Below, one piece after another: positions 35,437 through 47,154 of a stretch of DNA of 64,000 nt (position 1 is its first letter; every line of letters starts with the position of its first letter). The DNA is from Sordaria brevicollis (lineage: Eukaryota > Ascomycota > Sordariomycetes > Sordariales > Sordariaceae), in assembly GCA_033439795.1 (NCBI GenBank), contig JAUTDP010000005.1, forward strand, positions 3,377,001 through 3,441,000. The letters are read 5' to 3'. Made by a program: the position numbers and the translations under genes. Under the pieces are notes generated by a model. It saw only the letters and a list, made by a program, of their open reading frames with translations, was not told the DNA's origin and did no database searches.

Positions 35437-38400
35437 CTAGAATAACCACCTCTCCTCCCCCATCGGCCCCTCCTCAACTCTAAACCTCACCCTCACCCTC
35501 CCCGGCTTTACCCTCCCCGTCGCCTTTTTCGCTTCTTGTCCAACTTTCGCTGCTTCTTTGGCTGCACCTTTCCATATCCCTTTGACTTTCTTTCCCACCA
35601 CTGCAGCTGATTCGATGGGGAGGTCGATTATTCCCTTCTCTCCTGGTTCTGGGGCGGGTTGCTTGGGTTGCTTGGGTTCGTTGGGTTTGTTGGGTTCTTC
35701 GTTTTCCCCGGGGGCGTCTTTCATCCCATTCGGGTTTGAGGTTTCGTCCAGGGCACCTCTACCTAGGGTAGTCTCAGTCTCACCACTTGCTTCCCTACTT
35801 CCGTCCCTACTTTCGTCCCTCTCCCGGGTGGTGTCGTCCCGGGTGTCGTCCCGCCGTCCACAATCTTCACCTCCCTCCCCAGCCCCATTTACATTAAGCC
35901 TCGTCTCCCGCGGCCTCTCCCACTCCGCCTCCTCCCCAGTCCAACTACCATCATCCAACCAACACCCCCCATCACTACACCACACCCCCGCCACCACATT
36001 ATGTCTAACCTCCTGCCTGCTCACCCTCGCCCTATCCCTCGGTATCCAAAGTCTCGGCGCAGCCTTCCACATTTCCGGCGGGTAATATCCCCTCTTAATC
36101 TCATACCCCCTCGGCAATTCCCACTCGTCCGGCCCCGGCCCGGGGCCGTTACCCAATTTCTTAGCCAAGGTGCGAAAGTCGGCGTAGACGCTGGGGTGCA
36201 ACCAGCGCTGGATGAGGTTGGGGTTTGTGATGGTCGGGTCGGGGGTGAGGAAGCGGTGGATTTGAAATAAGAGGCGGGTGAAGGGGGATAAGCGGCCGGG
36301 GGGGCCGGTGCCGTTGGCGGAGGCTTTGAGGGTGGAGAGGTGGGATTGGAGGGTGGTTTTGGCGAACTGGGTGAGGGAGTAGCGGAGGGAGGAGGAGCCT
36401 TCGAGGCCGCGGAGGCCGGTGGTGTCGGGGTCGAAGGTGTCGGAGTCGTAGAGGCCGGGGGGTTCGGGGTCGGAGGGGTCGGAGGAGGGGTCGGTGTAGT
36501 CGAAGGAGGTGGAGGTGTAGTAGTCTGCTGCTGAGCCGCCGAGGACTTCGGTGGGGATGTTACTGGAAGGGGTGGTGGTGGTGTTGTAGTAATCGGCTGC
36601 TGAACCGCTGAGGCCTGGTGTTGGGTCGAGGGGGGCGGGGCCCAGGGGGGTAGGTTGTGGAGCGGAAGGGAGGATGTGATCGTCGCCGTCGCCGTCTTCG
36701 GCGATTTGGCCGTGTTGTTTCTCCTTGGCCAGGGTCTGCGGGAGACTCGCTAGTAAGGGGGAGAGGGCGGAGCTGAGGGAGTAATGCGTTATGGCACAGA
36801 AGCCGAAGAAGAGGATCATCAGCAGCATCGGACCGAAGGCTTTCTTGAGGGCGAACAAGCCGATGAGACAGATTTCGGCGATGTATAGACCGACCATCAA
36901 ATGCAGCAATGCCCGCGGGTAGAGTAACCCCTTGGTATCCAACTGCGAGTCATCGTAGATGTAAATCAGACTGTACCGGTAAACCACGCTGACGAACAAC
37001 ATGCCAAACGCAGCAAACACCAGTATCAGTGGACTGATACACGAGTAAGCCAGCGCGATAACCCCCATGTTTGTAAACCGCGGGTATACCGCTCCCCAGT
37101 GGATGGGCGTCAGCTTCCTCCATCGGTAATACGTCTTCCTCGGGTCGACAGCAAAGTTGTTCATCACATCATGACGAAACAAATCGCCCACGTTCGCCAG
37201 CCTTGCCGCGCCCGCACCCAGGCACTGCACCAGGATGTAGGACAAGTAGAAGTTACTCGCCTTGGGCAGATTCTGGGCCAGCAAATCGGGTGCCTTGAGG
37301 GGTTCCTTGATGACGTCCATAATCGCCGCCGACGCCGCGCTGGTGATGGTGGTGACGAGAAAGACCTGGATGACTTGAAAAGCAAAGTACGCGCTTTGGC
37401 AGTATAGCTCGACCAGCGCGTGGGACGGACAGCCGGCGATTCTGGCGCAGACTCGCAGTCCGGCTGGGACGATGGCCATTAGCATGCTCAGTGCGATCGC
37501 TGGGAGAAGACCCTTGATGACGCCGAGTATGACCTTGGGCAGGAGCGGTATCCAGAAAAGAAACGGTATGTTTTTGGAAAGAAACTCGATGTTGCTGACG
37601 ATACCGACTGCGGCGGAGGGGATGGACCAGAAGATGATGGCCACCACGACGAGTCCCAGCATCAGGAATTGCCGCATGATGCGCTCCCACCAGCGAATGC
37701 GCAGGGCAGACCAGATGACTTGCTCGGGTCGCACGCCGATGTAGCGGGGGGACATGTGCATCGGTTGGTGGTGCGCAAGGATCTGGTAGGCGGCTTCGGC
37801 GGAGGCTTGCGAGTCGAATTCGATAAAGGCGGAGGAAAGTGGTTGGCCGTCGCCGGAACGGAACTTGCGCCGGAGTTTCCAGATGTCCTTGTTGAGCACC
37901 TTCAACCGGGCTCGTGTCCACCGAATGGTGTCGACGCGTCGGCCAAAGTTGTGCAAGGGTCGGTGATGGGGGCGGTCATTGGCGCGGAGGTAAATGGCGG
38001 CTACGGAACCACGGACGTCGGGGAGGTTGGCGGGGTAGCCGTAGGGGTGTTGGTATTCGGGGCCGAGGTCATCTTCTGGCTTTTTGGGAGCGCTGGGATC
38101 TTCGCCGGGTAGAACTGCGGGTTCGGTTTCGTCGACGGGAATGGGCGGTGGTGCTTCAGTTCGTCGTTCGGACATGCGTACTCGGATCGGGTCGGCTTTT
38201 CCTTTCTCAAGATCGCCATCTTGGGTCGAGTCGTTCGATCGTGGGAGCGAAAAAGATGATGTCTTTGATGACTCTGGGTCGTCGGTCTTCATTTCGTCCG
38301 TAAACAGTGGCGCACCCTTTCCTTCCCTAATATTCTTCATCCTGACCGCATTCGCCTTCTTGATGAGTTCGATCTCTGCCTTTTCCAGCCGTTCGGCAAC

Positions 38401-39403
38401 ATCATCTCGATCCTCCACCAGACCGCGGAGGTAGTTGGTGTTCTTCGGGATCCAGATATTCTTGACCGAGTCGCCAAACAGCTTTTTCAGTTTCGCCTCG
38501 TCCAGATATGGTTTCGGGATACACGTAAACAGCACTGTCCTAGCTGATAACCGCTTGCTCATATTGGGCGAGAGCAAGTACGCCTGGCGTAAGTTGATAT
38601 AGTAGATGCACTCTCTGCACACCATAAACAACACGAACCCTGTCAACCGTCAGCACACCTCACCTCTCACACCACCACCTAACACTGGGGGACGTGCGAC
38701 TAACCAAAGAACAACCACGCCACAACCACATGCGCATAATACTTGCTCGGCAACTTGATATTGCCCATGGTCAACTTATCCAACTGCTTCTGCAGGTTCC
38801 CACCCGTCGCATTGACCGGCAGCAAGATAGGCCATGATATCGCCAGCCCAGCAAAGCAAATGACCGACAAGATCCTCAGGAACCTGAGAAACAGGTACCC
38901 GTCCAACGAGCAGTTGTTGAGGATGTAATCATCATCGATTTTCCAAAACGGTTTGATCCAATCGAACCACCCGTTAGGTAAGTGAGGAGCTGGATGTCTG
39001 TTGTGCATCGTACAAAAAGATCGCGTTAGCCACACAGCACATCATTTCAGGTACATGTGTTACTACTGAGTCGTACGGGTTTGTTGCACATGCCACTGCA
39101 CATGGCACGACACAATCACATCTGACGTATGGTGAGATACAGGGAAAGAGACATGGAGAGAGAGACGTACTCTGGCTCGCGCAACTGCTTGATACTCCTA
39201 GGCGCATACGTCCTCGTGCACTTCCTCCGACAGGTGAAGAAGATGAGCAGACAGATGGCGGCGTAGATGAGGACGGGCACAAAGGTGCTGCCGAGGGCGC
39301 TCAGCGATGCTGGGTCTTCGTCGTTTCCTCCGAGGGAGTGGGAGACGGTGCCGCCATCTGCGCCGTCGCGGCCGGAACCGACTCGAGGGTCTTCGCTTTC
39401 ATT
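35437..39403 (-). CDS. CSC1/OSCA-like calcium-permeable channel (RSN1/PHM7 family), 5' end unresolved
   Basis: A large multi-pass protein of at least 1,242 residues, of the family of osmosensitive, calcium-permeable cation channels in the plasma membrane or ER. Exons: 39403-39171, 38997-38705 and 38639-35437. Introns have GTACGT and GTTAGT donors and CAG acceptors (173 and 65 bp). Domains in order: an N-terminal first helix (FVPVLIYAAICLLIFFTC), a second membrane block after NGWFDWIKPFWKI, the cytosolic PHM7-type domain with ECIYYINLRQAYL, the seven-helix channel core from about WERIMRQFL to ALKKAFGPMLLMILFF, and a PHM7_ext-like segment near the C-terminus with LWIPRDRARVSRQEV. A long disordered Pro/Glu/Lys-rich stretch lies between and after. 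No ATG is found in frame in the first exon shown. A TAA lies just upstream, and a CTAAC plus ACAG acceptor at 39406-39404 suggests another short upstream exon. A candidate ATG exon near 39,739 does not join in frame without special pleading. Confidence 0.88.
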
Positions 39404-42013
39404 CTGTTCGTGGAGGAGTGTGGGTTGTTAGTGGTGTAAAGTTGTTGATGAGCGGGGAAGTGGGTAGGTTGCTTGTTTAAAGTGAAAATGAGATGATATG
39501 GATGTGATGAGATGAACAGGTGGGAAAGGGGAATTTTGTTGAAAGAAAGAAGCGGGGACTGGATGGAAGACCAGATGGAGCGGGATCGGGAGGGGAGCCG
39601 GGAGCGGCCCGGGCGGCGTATGTCGAGATGAGATGAAATCAGATGAAAGTGCGGGAAAAGGACAGATTAAAGATAAAAGAAAAAAGAACAAGCGAACCTA
39701 CTATAGGAAACTTGAAGGAATTCCTATTCCACTCATCCGCTGCCCTTTTCCACAAGTTGGAGTGGAATTCAGACAGCCACTCCATCGTCCGTCTATCAAT
39801 CGGTAGAGGTATATGTGGGTGTCCGTCCGTTTGATGTGTGTGTGTGTTTCTTTTCCTTGTCTATATCCAGCAGACACAACAACTGACTGGTGCGCACTCT
39901 TCTTTGCTCAGGTCATGTTATGAAATGCCATTCAGGCGCCGCTGCCCGCGCAAACACAGAGAGAGACAACAGCTGAGATGTGGGATGTGGAATGATGTGC
40001 AGACTGGATACCGCGATAAACTCGAGCTAATGTCAGGAACAAAACTCGGATCGGTGTGGATTGGGGGAACCTGAAGCTAGAATTGCGGGAGGGAACTTGT
40101 GGAGGGGGAAAAGAGGAATGGATGGATGACATTAACAAACGGAAGAGAGAATATTGCTGGAGCCCTCCGAATCGTCGGTTTGAGCCCTAGGAACAAAACT
40201 CTTGGCGGTGGGTGGGCGAGTGGATTTGTCTCATTTTCGAGCGAGGGTCCGCCACCGGGGTGACCCAGGTTTCTCTTGAACGACCCTGAGTGCTGAGGCC
40301 AGTGAGAAGAAGGGAGGGACCTGGGCCATTGGGGGAGGCTTTTCAGATTTCGAGTGGTTTGTCCAATCACAAAACACGGTTTGCTAGAGCGGAGTGAACT
40401 GCGATTTGGCGGACGGAGGACAGACAGACATCGTCAGCAAAAGTTAGGAAAAAAAGAAGACGACGACAACAATGAGGTTGTCGTCAGACGGGAGTTACCT
40501 TTTCCGAAGTCGTACAGCACAGTTAGCGCTCTGAGTGAGAATCCTTTTCTTTCACACAACTCGGATCCCCCCTTCTTTTCCCCCTTTTAACATCCCATTG
40601 AAAAACACTTCAACATCTCGTACCTCCCACCAATGCCTCAATCCCCTTTCACATCCCATTTCCCCCCAAAAGTCAGCGATTGAGAGCCGCCCCTAGTGCT
40701 GGCTGTCGTGAAGTCGTGACGAAAGTGGACATAGGACACACCCAAGGCCACCCCAAGGCCACCCCGTCCTCGAGATCTACGCACCTCCCCCTGCTCCCAC
40801 ACCCTAATCCCCTCTTAGTAGAGCGCATCTCTTCACTTACCCTGTCAAAATCGGTCAAAAAACCCACGGGATTGGCCCGGTGCGGGTCTGCGGGAGCGCT
40901 TCATCCTGATAGGGTAGCGATTTGCGACTGGCTGAGCTCTGGCCGAGAGCTGAAAACAGGGTTCCCTTTTTTTGCCTGTATTTGTCCCAACTCCCAACTC
41001 CCAACCTCCAGTGACAAGCTAGACAAGCACAAAAGGCGGAAGGGCATCGTGGCATCCCGAACTTTCTTCTTTTCTTCTTTTCCCCACGATGTCATCATTC
41101 CACACCGTGAACCACTACTGCGAGAGCAAATCTAAGACATTTCGCCTTCGCAGGGTCTTACATACTGTACGTAGACGCTGAGATGACTGGTTCGAAAGAC
41201 TTGAAGAGCTTAGATGATGGAGAAGGTTTCCGATCTCTCAATGTCTTGCAGTTGTGAGACTGAGACTTGCAGCTTTGGTGACGCTTGTGTTTCTCTCCAG
41301 TGGTCGCCCTAGAAGTCGGGCTTTAAAAAACTCCACTTGATCCCTTTCCCACTTCTTATTGTACCTTCCGCTAGGCAACGGGCACGGAACATGCACCCGC
41401 TGTTCCCGCCATGTAAAAGGTGGCTCCACGCATCCGCATCGGATGAGTGGGTGATCAACGACCCGAGACAGGTGGATTGATACAAGCTTGACAGGGCGAT
41501 TGTGGATTTTGGTTGAGGTTCGTGGGCTGGTTTCTGTACATCTCGAGGCGGGAGCACGAATTGCAGAACCGTACATTATCTTTGCAGGGCAGAACGTGGA
41601 AAGATATTGCAGCGGACTGCATTTCAAAGGGATGACGATGAACTGTACCTAGGATCACTTTGTCCATCTACTCCCGAGCCAAGGAAAATCAACAAGAACT
41701 CGATGATAGCGAAGGCTCCACAGCAGCCCCTTTTCTCCTGCAGGCCCGGATCATGAAGATCAAGGCTCAAGAACCATGACAACGTAAGCTTAAAAACTTG
41801 GAAGCGCAAAAAGGAAAAGGAAACATCCAATTCAGGTATGTAGATCGGTATCTTGTTCCAGGTTGCTGGTATCCAATGGTTAGCTTGTAGTCGGGACTGG
41901 GACTGTTCTGTCAGGGTAGACGACAAACCTTGAAGTCTATCTAGCAACAATCAAAATCAATCATCGACTTGTGAACTCGGGAAGGTCACCCCAGCATTAC
42001 TGCGTCTCTTTCC
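39404..42013. other. Intergenic DNA upstream of the channel gene
   Basis: This probably holds the missing first exon and promoter of the CSC1-family gene (39.4-39.8 kb) and the 3' region of the next minus-strand gene. The plus frame at 40,680-41,135 has Ser/Pro-rich composition without domains and is not called. Confidence 0.55.
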
Positions 42014-42808
42014 TCACGTCTTCCCCTGTCTAAAGACGTGAGGATTCCACTTGGTCGTGGCAACAGGCGGTACCCTTGGTGCCTGTGCCACGCCCGGTCC
42101 ATATCCTGTCGCAGCAGTCCCAGGTGGCGCCTTTCCAGCTGTTGCTCCGCCCTCGAAGCCAACGCCGTATCCTCTGTGAGCCTGGTTGTGGCCATAAGTG
42201 CCTGCTTGCGCATAGACATCACCCTGTCCATAGCCATTCGCCTGCCCATAACCACTCCCAAGCCCATAGCCATATCCCCCTTGACTCGCCGCCGTCGCTC
42301 CTGCCACTCCTGCCATTCCAGAGCCATATGCAGGCCACGTCTCTCCCATCTCAATATCCCTCGGCACTGTCCTAGTGCTCGTACTCTCGGTACTGCTAGA
42401 GGTGCTCGTGATGCTCGACCCACTACCACTAGACGAGGATGACGAGTTGTGATAGTAGTAGACCCTCCTCCAACGTCTTTGTCGACTACTAGCCGCCATG
42501 CTAGCACCGGTCCAAGCTCGAAAGCGAATGTAAAAGAAGATGCATATGAGGAAGAGGATAACACCGCCGATGGAACCGAGTATTGCGCCGAGGAGGGCAG
42601 TGGAGGAGAGAGGTGAACTGTCGCGGGGGAGAAGCTGGTGATATCGAGGGGCTATGGCGGTAGGAGCGAGGTCGAAGGCTGGGGTTTGATTGGCATCGCG
42701 CTTGATTGTGGATAGGGACGCTATTGTCTTGAGTAGTGACCGGGAGAGATATTCGGCAAGGCGGGGAAGAAGATTGGTTGCTCGGGTGTCTAGAACGGCG
42801 GACTCCAT
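42014..42808 (-). CDS. Single-pass membrane protein with Gly/Tyr-rich tail, 264 aa
   Basis: Intronless frame with a good ATG context (ATCATGGAG). Residues 70-94 form one strong transmembrane helix (ALLGAILGSIGGVILFLICI), followed at once by positive residues (RFRAW, RQRRWRR), which predicts that the C-terminal half faces the cytoplasm. The N-terminal 65 residues have no typical signal peptide and contain a KR site at 36-37. After the helix comes a Ser-rich run (residues 118-145), then a Gly/Tyr/Ala/Gln-rich segment with repeated GYG units (residues 175-250). I do not recognise a named family. Fungal single-pass proteins of this layout are often wall-stress or polarity sensors, but that is only an analogy. 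The opposite-strand frames in this interval are shadows. Confidence 0.68.
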   Translation of the reverse strand: MESAVLDTRATNLLPRLAEYLSRSLLKTIASLSTIKRDANQTPAFDLAPTAIAPRYHQLLPRDSSPLSSTALLGAILGSIGGVILFLICIFFYIRFRAWTGASMAASSRQRRWRRVYYYHNSSSSSSGSGSSITSTSSSTESTSTRTVPRDIEMGETWPAYGSGMAGVAGATAASQGGYGYGLGSGYGQANGYGQGDVYAQAGTYGHNQAHRGYGVGFEGGATAGKAPPGTAATGYGPGVAQAPRVPPVATTKWNPHVFRQGKT

Positions 42809-45200
42809 GATGTCTGAGGCTCCCAGCTCTGGTGGTTTTCGGAGACTGATCGTTCGCAGTCATGAAAGATGCTGTCGGATCACACTCGGAAAAGTGAGAC
42901 AGGCCGAACTATATCAACATCAGTCAACACGGCAGGCTCCCGTCGACCCGTCCGCTCTCTCCACTCCCACAACCGATCATGGGCAAACCGCAGACTCTGA
43001 AACAAAATGGAAAGGCTGGGACTAGCGGTCTTGCACCACTACCATCAGCGATGCCGGCACTGCGCCGCATGATGTTGACCTACCACACATCATAACCCCC
43101 CTAACTCTATCAAGGTGAGACAAGGTGTCCCGCATAGGGATCATATGGATCATATGGCACTTGCCATATGACTGGAGCAACCAGGTTGAGGGTGTAGACC
43201 CTTTGGAGCCGAACCTGGCAGTTGGGACTCGGAGCGGGAAGGGCCCGGAGTGGTGGGAGTTGGTGGGAACTATTGTTAGCCCAGCTGTGTGCCCAGGTGC
43301 CGAAGCTGGGACAGCTAGAGCTCTGTATAGCAAAGGACCCTCATCAGGTCAAGACGTGGCGGGACGGGACGCTGGTAGCTTGGTAGCTTGGAGCAAGCTA
43401 CTGGGCCCGGTAGTTCGAGGCTCTGGAGACGATGTGCTGGTAAGGCTTCCTGCTGAGCTCGCACTAGCTGCCTAGCAGGAAACTGGTTGCTGGCGAACAT
43501 GAAGACGCTCTAGTGCTGATTCTTCACGATATCGGGCATCTAGGGTCGAACCAAGTGGAAAACGAAGAAAAGACCTCAAGGTATTTCCAAATTGGACGGG
43601 AATCGCGGGCTCTCCAGCTCTCTGCTCCAACTCTCTGCTCCTGCTCTCTGCTCCTGCTCTCTGCTCCTGCGATGTAGCTGTCATGACAGCATATGTCGGC
43701 CTCCTCGGTGACTGGTGAACCAAACACCATGGACTCCTCCTGATGACGTGCCGCAGCCTGGTATCTTCAATCTTGATGTGCTCGATATGTGCTTCGTGGT
43801 GTTGCTGCCGTCGTCGGCCAATGGGGCAGACAAGCGCTACACCCTCTCGTCGGGCGACTCCAATGGCGACAGAGAGGGGCTGCAGTCCTTCTGCACATAG
43901 CTGTCACGGCATCATCTCGTGTCGGTGTTGTAGTCAAGGACCAGGCTGGGATGCCATCTTTGGGTGTTGACCGGTCGATTGACGATGAGCGGAATCGGAG
44001 CCGGCGAAGAAAAGATGGACACGCCGAGGGGGAGTGATGCGGTCATAACAGTCTGCTATGGGAAATCTGCCGCAGCTCTGTTAGCGCATTAGCCTGATCA
44101 TCGTCATGGCTGGGGCAGTTGGACGACAGCCAGGCCGTCTTGCTCAGGGCAATAGAAATTGATTTCTCTCCGGTGCTTATTGATGCAGTGGGGGTACAGG
44201 GAAAAGACAGATCAGACAAAAGGAAGAGCACGCGCATGAAGAAACGCGTTGGAATGCAGAAGACGAATTGATGGATTTGTTTGGAGAAAAAGAAGAGAAG
44301 AGCGAACGGAACGGACATTGCAAGACACGTCCAGAGGACCAGAGGTGGTCAGTGCGCGCCACCCCGCCAGCCGACTAAGATGGGACGATATCCCAACTAC
44401 CGCACTCACCACGCCTTTCTCTGATAGTGCAATAACAGGACCCGCACAGCATCACCTTCCATCCCTCTCGCACTCTCCTCTGCAGCTCTGCTCCCTTTTG
44501 AGCCAATTTCTTTCGAATCTTCCTCCTTTCACTTCCATTTTGCTCCCCTTCTCCGACTCGTCAAGTCCAACACCTACATTTCCCCGGCTCCTTACATTGC
44601 AAAAACTCATCATTTCCGCACTCACCTTTGGGGACAATCACACTTCGTCGGCTGGAAAATCCACTGGCCATCTTTATATCTCGCATCGTCCATCAAACGA
44701 TACTCAGTCATCATGTTATAGGAGCAGCGTGTTCAGGCTTGATTGCAGTCTACTGTCTTGTCACCAGGAACTGAGGAGGCGCAGGAAGTAATGGGGTGGG
44801 AGTGACGCTTCCTCTCATTGCCCAGTATGGTCAGTATCAACGGGGCATAGCCGTATAGGTAAGAGGTGCGAGGGAGAGGGTGCCGTTGCCAAACATGGTT
44901 CGGTTCATGGTAGGGGTGTTGGTCCATGGCATCGCGAAGCTGAAAAGCAGGAGTAAGATGGAAGCTGAAGTAGGCTGGTCAAGTTGGCGAAAGTAAGGGC
45001 GGTATCTCTCTATCCACTACGACAAAGTCAAGTGTCTGAGAGTTACGAACGGTATACCAAAGCCAACACAAGAACTCCGACCGGTAGTACGTCTTTCATC
45101 CGTCCAGAAGCTTCGGAGGAGATATTTCGGACATCAACCACAGCACCGAAACGGTATCTATTCAGAACGAGTTATTGAGCCAAACCTCCATCATTGCACC
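42809..45200. other. Intergenic DNA, no supported gene
   Basis: The region contains a 13-bp tandem repeat (CTCTCTGCTCCTG, about 43,620-43,672), a doubled ATCATATGG word near 43,143 and several frames of 60-180 codons without recognisable features. The plus frame 44,249-44,791 is Ser/Pro/Leu-rich and resembles translated pyrimidine-rich leader DNA. Confidence 0.5.
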
Positions 45201-45874
45201 TCAGATACTGACGCTGGAATAGAGGACAGCTTGACGAGTAATCCTTCTTAAAGTGCCATCGGACCCTGAATGTGTCCAGGTGCCTTCTCCGGGAAAGTGA
45301 GAACGGTTCACCCATATCGTCAGTGACCGTCGAGTCGCCGTCTCAGCTCCATTTGCTGCCCAAATTACCTCGAGATGCTTCATATCCGGAGAAAAGTCTC
45401 GCGCCAACATGAATGACGGGAATAAACCAAACATTGTTGATGTTTCACAGCCCATGCCATCAAGACATATCCAAAATCCCCAAGCCAAATCGTCGCGCGT
45501 GCCATCCGGCAGCCACCGCCACATCCACATTCCAACGTCTTCAACATGTCAACAACCGCTCATGCCAAAGCCGACACACCACATGCTTTACACGTAGTAA
45601 ACATGGACGATGGCGCTTCTTCGGAGCCAACGCCTGAAAGACTACTAATGGTATTGGTCCCAGTTCCATGGCTCCAAACATTTGGCAGCCAGACGGCATT
45701 CCTGGAAGAACATGTTCCTGAATCAGCATCGTTGATCGGGTCTGAGGCTCTTACATCGTATATCGCTGGGTGATAATGTTCCTGACGATCATAAGAAGTA
45801 GGAATGCAGCCGGTGGCGATCTGTTGTTGTGTTGTTGCTGTGATGGGAGCATCTCTCCCGTTCTCAAAGGCCAT
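45201..45874 (-). CDS. Possible two-exon gene, unknown product
   Basis: Two adjacent minus-strand frames look somewhat protein-like. The first starts at 45874 (MAFENGRDAP) and is open to 45560, containing RNAVWLPNVWSHGTGTN. The second runs from about 45,540 to 45201, with a Trp-rich start and FPGEGTWTHSGSDGTLRRI before the stop. A short intron between them could use a GT near 45,571-45,580 and the TTGAAG acceptor at about 45,541, but the exact borders are not decided by the sequence. Against it: codon use lacks the strong C/G third-base preference of the neighbours, and the start lies about 120 bp from the divergent gene at 45,994, overlapping its TATA-like word. I give no function. Confidence 0.25.
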
Positions 45875-45880
45875 CACATA

Positions 45881-45890
45881 AGATAAATAC
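45881..45890 (+). promoter_or_regulatory. TATA-like word of the secreted-protein gene
   Basis: AGATAAATAC lies about 105 bp before the ATG at 45994. It is followed by a C/T-rich leader with TCATCTCATCC words, a common layout of well-expressed fungal promoters. Confidence 0.4.
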
Positions 45891-45993
45891 CACGCCACCA
45901 ACGTCCGTCCTACACTCACCTTTTTCATCTCATCCTCATCACCATCACCATCTCTATCCCATCACCCGTCTACTCCACTCACAAGTCGTCAAG

Positions 45994-47154
45994 ATGAAGT
46001 TCTCCACCACCCTCGTCGCGACCTTCGCCTCGCTTTCCGTGGCCGCCCCCGCCCACAAGCGTCAAACCGATGATGCCACCTCCATGACCACCACCACCAC
46101 CACCGAGGTCCTCCCAGGCATCACCGGCGAGGAGCCCGTCGAGGAAGTCACTTCTTCCTCTTCTTCCACCTCGGACGCCCTCGCAGCCGCCGACCCCTTT
46201 GAGATCTACCGCTCACCTCCCGCCGTGCCTCCCACCTTCCCCATCGAGCAAAACGACCTCACCGGCATTCAGGGACAGGGCGTCGCGTCCATTGACGACT
46301 CCGACGACATCGTCGACGCAGCCATCTCCAACCTCTCCGGCACCGCCCCTCCCATCCCCTTGACCACGGGAACTCCCACCTCGGATTCTGACGCGGACGC
46401 CATCACCGCTTTGGATTTCGCCGATGATGATGATGATGATACAGACATCGAAGACCTCGACGTCTCCATCCCTCCCATCCCCCTTTCCACCGCCACCGCC
46501 ACCACCACCTCCGAAGACGACGGCATCCTCTCCCTCGCCGACGTGCTAGTCGACGACAAAATGGCCGAAGAGATGATCGCCGCTGCTGTGAGGGCTGCTC
46601 AACAACTCCCTTCCTCTCCCCTCAGCACTGGTACTCCCACCAATACCATCTATATCGACCCCTACCTCGGCGCCGTCAACACCACCTCCGCAGGCACCTT
46701 TGGGAACTCCACCACCACCACCACCACCACCACCACCACCGACGCCGTTGACACCACGGTCGATAGCACCGACCTAACCGCCTCTTTGCAATCCCTCACC
46801 GACGCGTTGTCTGCTTATCAGGATTTGATGAACACCGGTACCATCGTCACCGACCCTACCGACCCCACCACTACCGAGGGAACCGCGATGCAAAGCAAGA
46901 TCAAGATGCTCGGCGACGACATGCTTTCTGGTATCCAAACCCTCGCCAAGCTTGCCAGGCGGGGTGAGCTGGCGGAGAAGCAGAATAAAAAGATGAAGAA
47001 GGTTTTGATGCAGCGTGGTGCCATGCAAGGAATGGGGGGGATGTTTGCGAACAAGACTGAGAGTGTGACTACTAGTAAGAGTGTGATGGATAAGATGGGC
47101 AAGGGGGTTTTGGAGAGGTATGCTAGGATGGTTGCTGGTGGTGGTGGGAACTAG
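45994..47154 (+). CDS. Secreted Thr/Ser/Asp-rich protein, 386 aa
   Basis: The ATG context TCAAGATGAAG is typical, and codon use strongly prefers C in the third position, suggesting good expression. Residues 1-18 form a signal peptide (MKFSTTLVATFASLSVAA), and a KR site at 22-23 (HKRQ) would allow Kex2 processing. The mature part starts with Thr runs, then has three imperfect repeats around APPIPLTTGTPTS, IPPIPLSTATATT and LPSSPLSTGTPTN with Asp-rich spacers (DDDDDDTD). A (ACC)n tract at about 46,710-46,740 encodes poly-Thr. The C-terminal third is Lys/Met-rich (KKMKKVLMQRGAMQGMGGM) and shows no GPI-type hydrophobic end. It has no cysteine. No known domain is recognised. It is probably an O-glycosylated extracellular or wall-associated protein. 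Confidence 0.8.
   Translation: MKFSTTLVATFASLSVAAPAHKRQTDDATSMTTTTTTEVLPGITGEEPVEEVTSSSSSTSDALAAADPFEIYRSPPAVPPTFPIEQNDLTGIQGQGVASIDDSDDIVDAAISNLSGTAPPIPLTTGTPTSDSDADAITALDFADDDDDDTDIEDLDVSIPPIPLSTATATTTSEDDGILSLADVLVDDKMAEEMIAAAVRAAQQLPSSPLSTGTPTNTIYIDPYLGAVNTTSAGTFGNSTTTTTTTTTTDAVDTTVDSTDLTASLQSLTDALSAYQDLMNTGTIVTDPTDPTTTEGTAMQSKIKMLGDDMLSGIQTLAKLARRGELAEKQNKKMKKVLMQRGAMQGMGGMFANKTESVTTSKSVMDKMGKGVLERYARMVAGGGGN

Noticed and set aside
40680..41135. 151-codon plus-strand frame
   Set aside because: Ser/Pro/Leu composition typical of translated pyrimidine-rich DNA. No domain.
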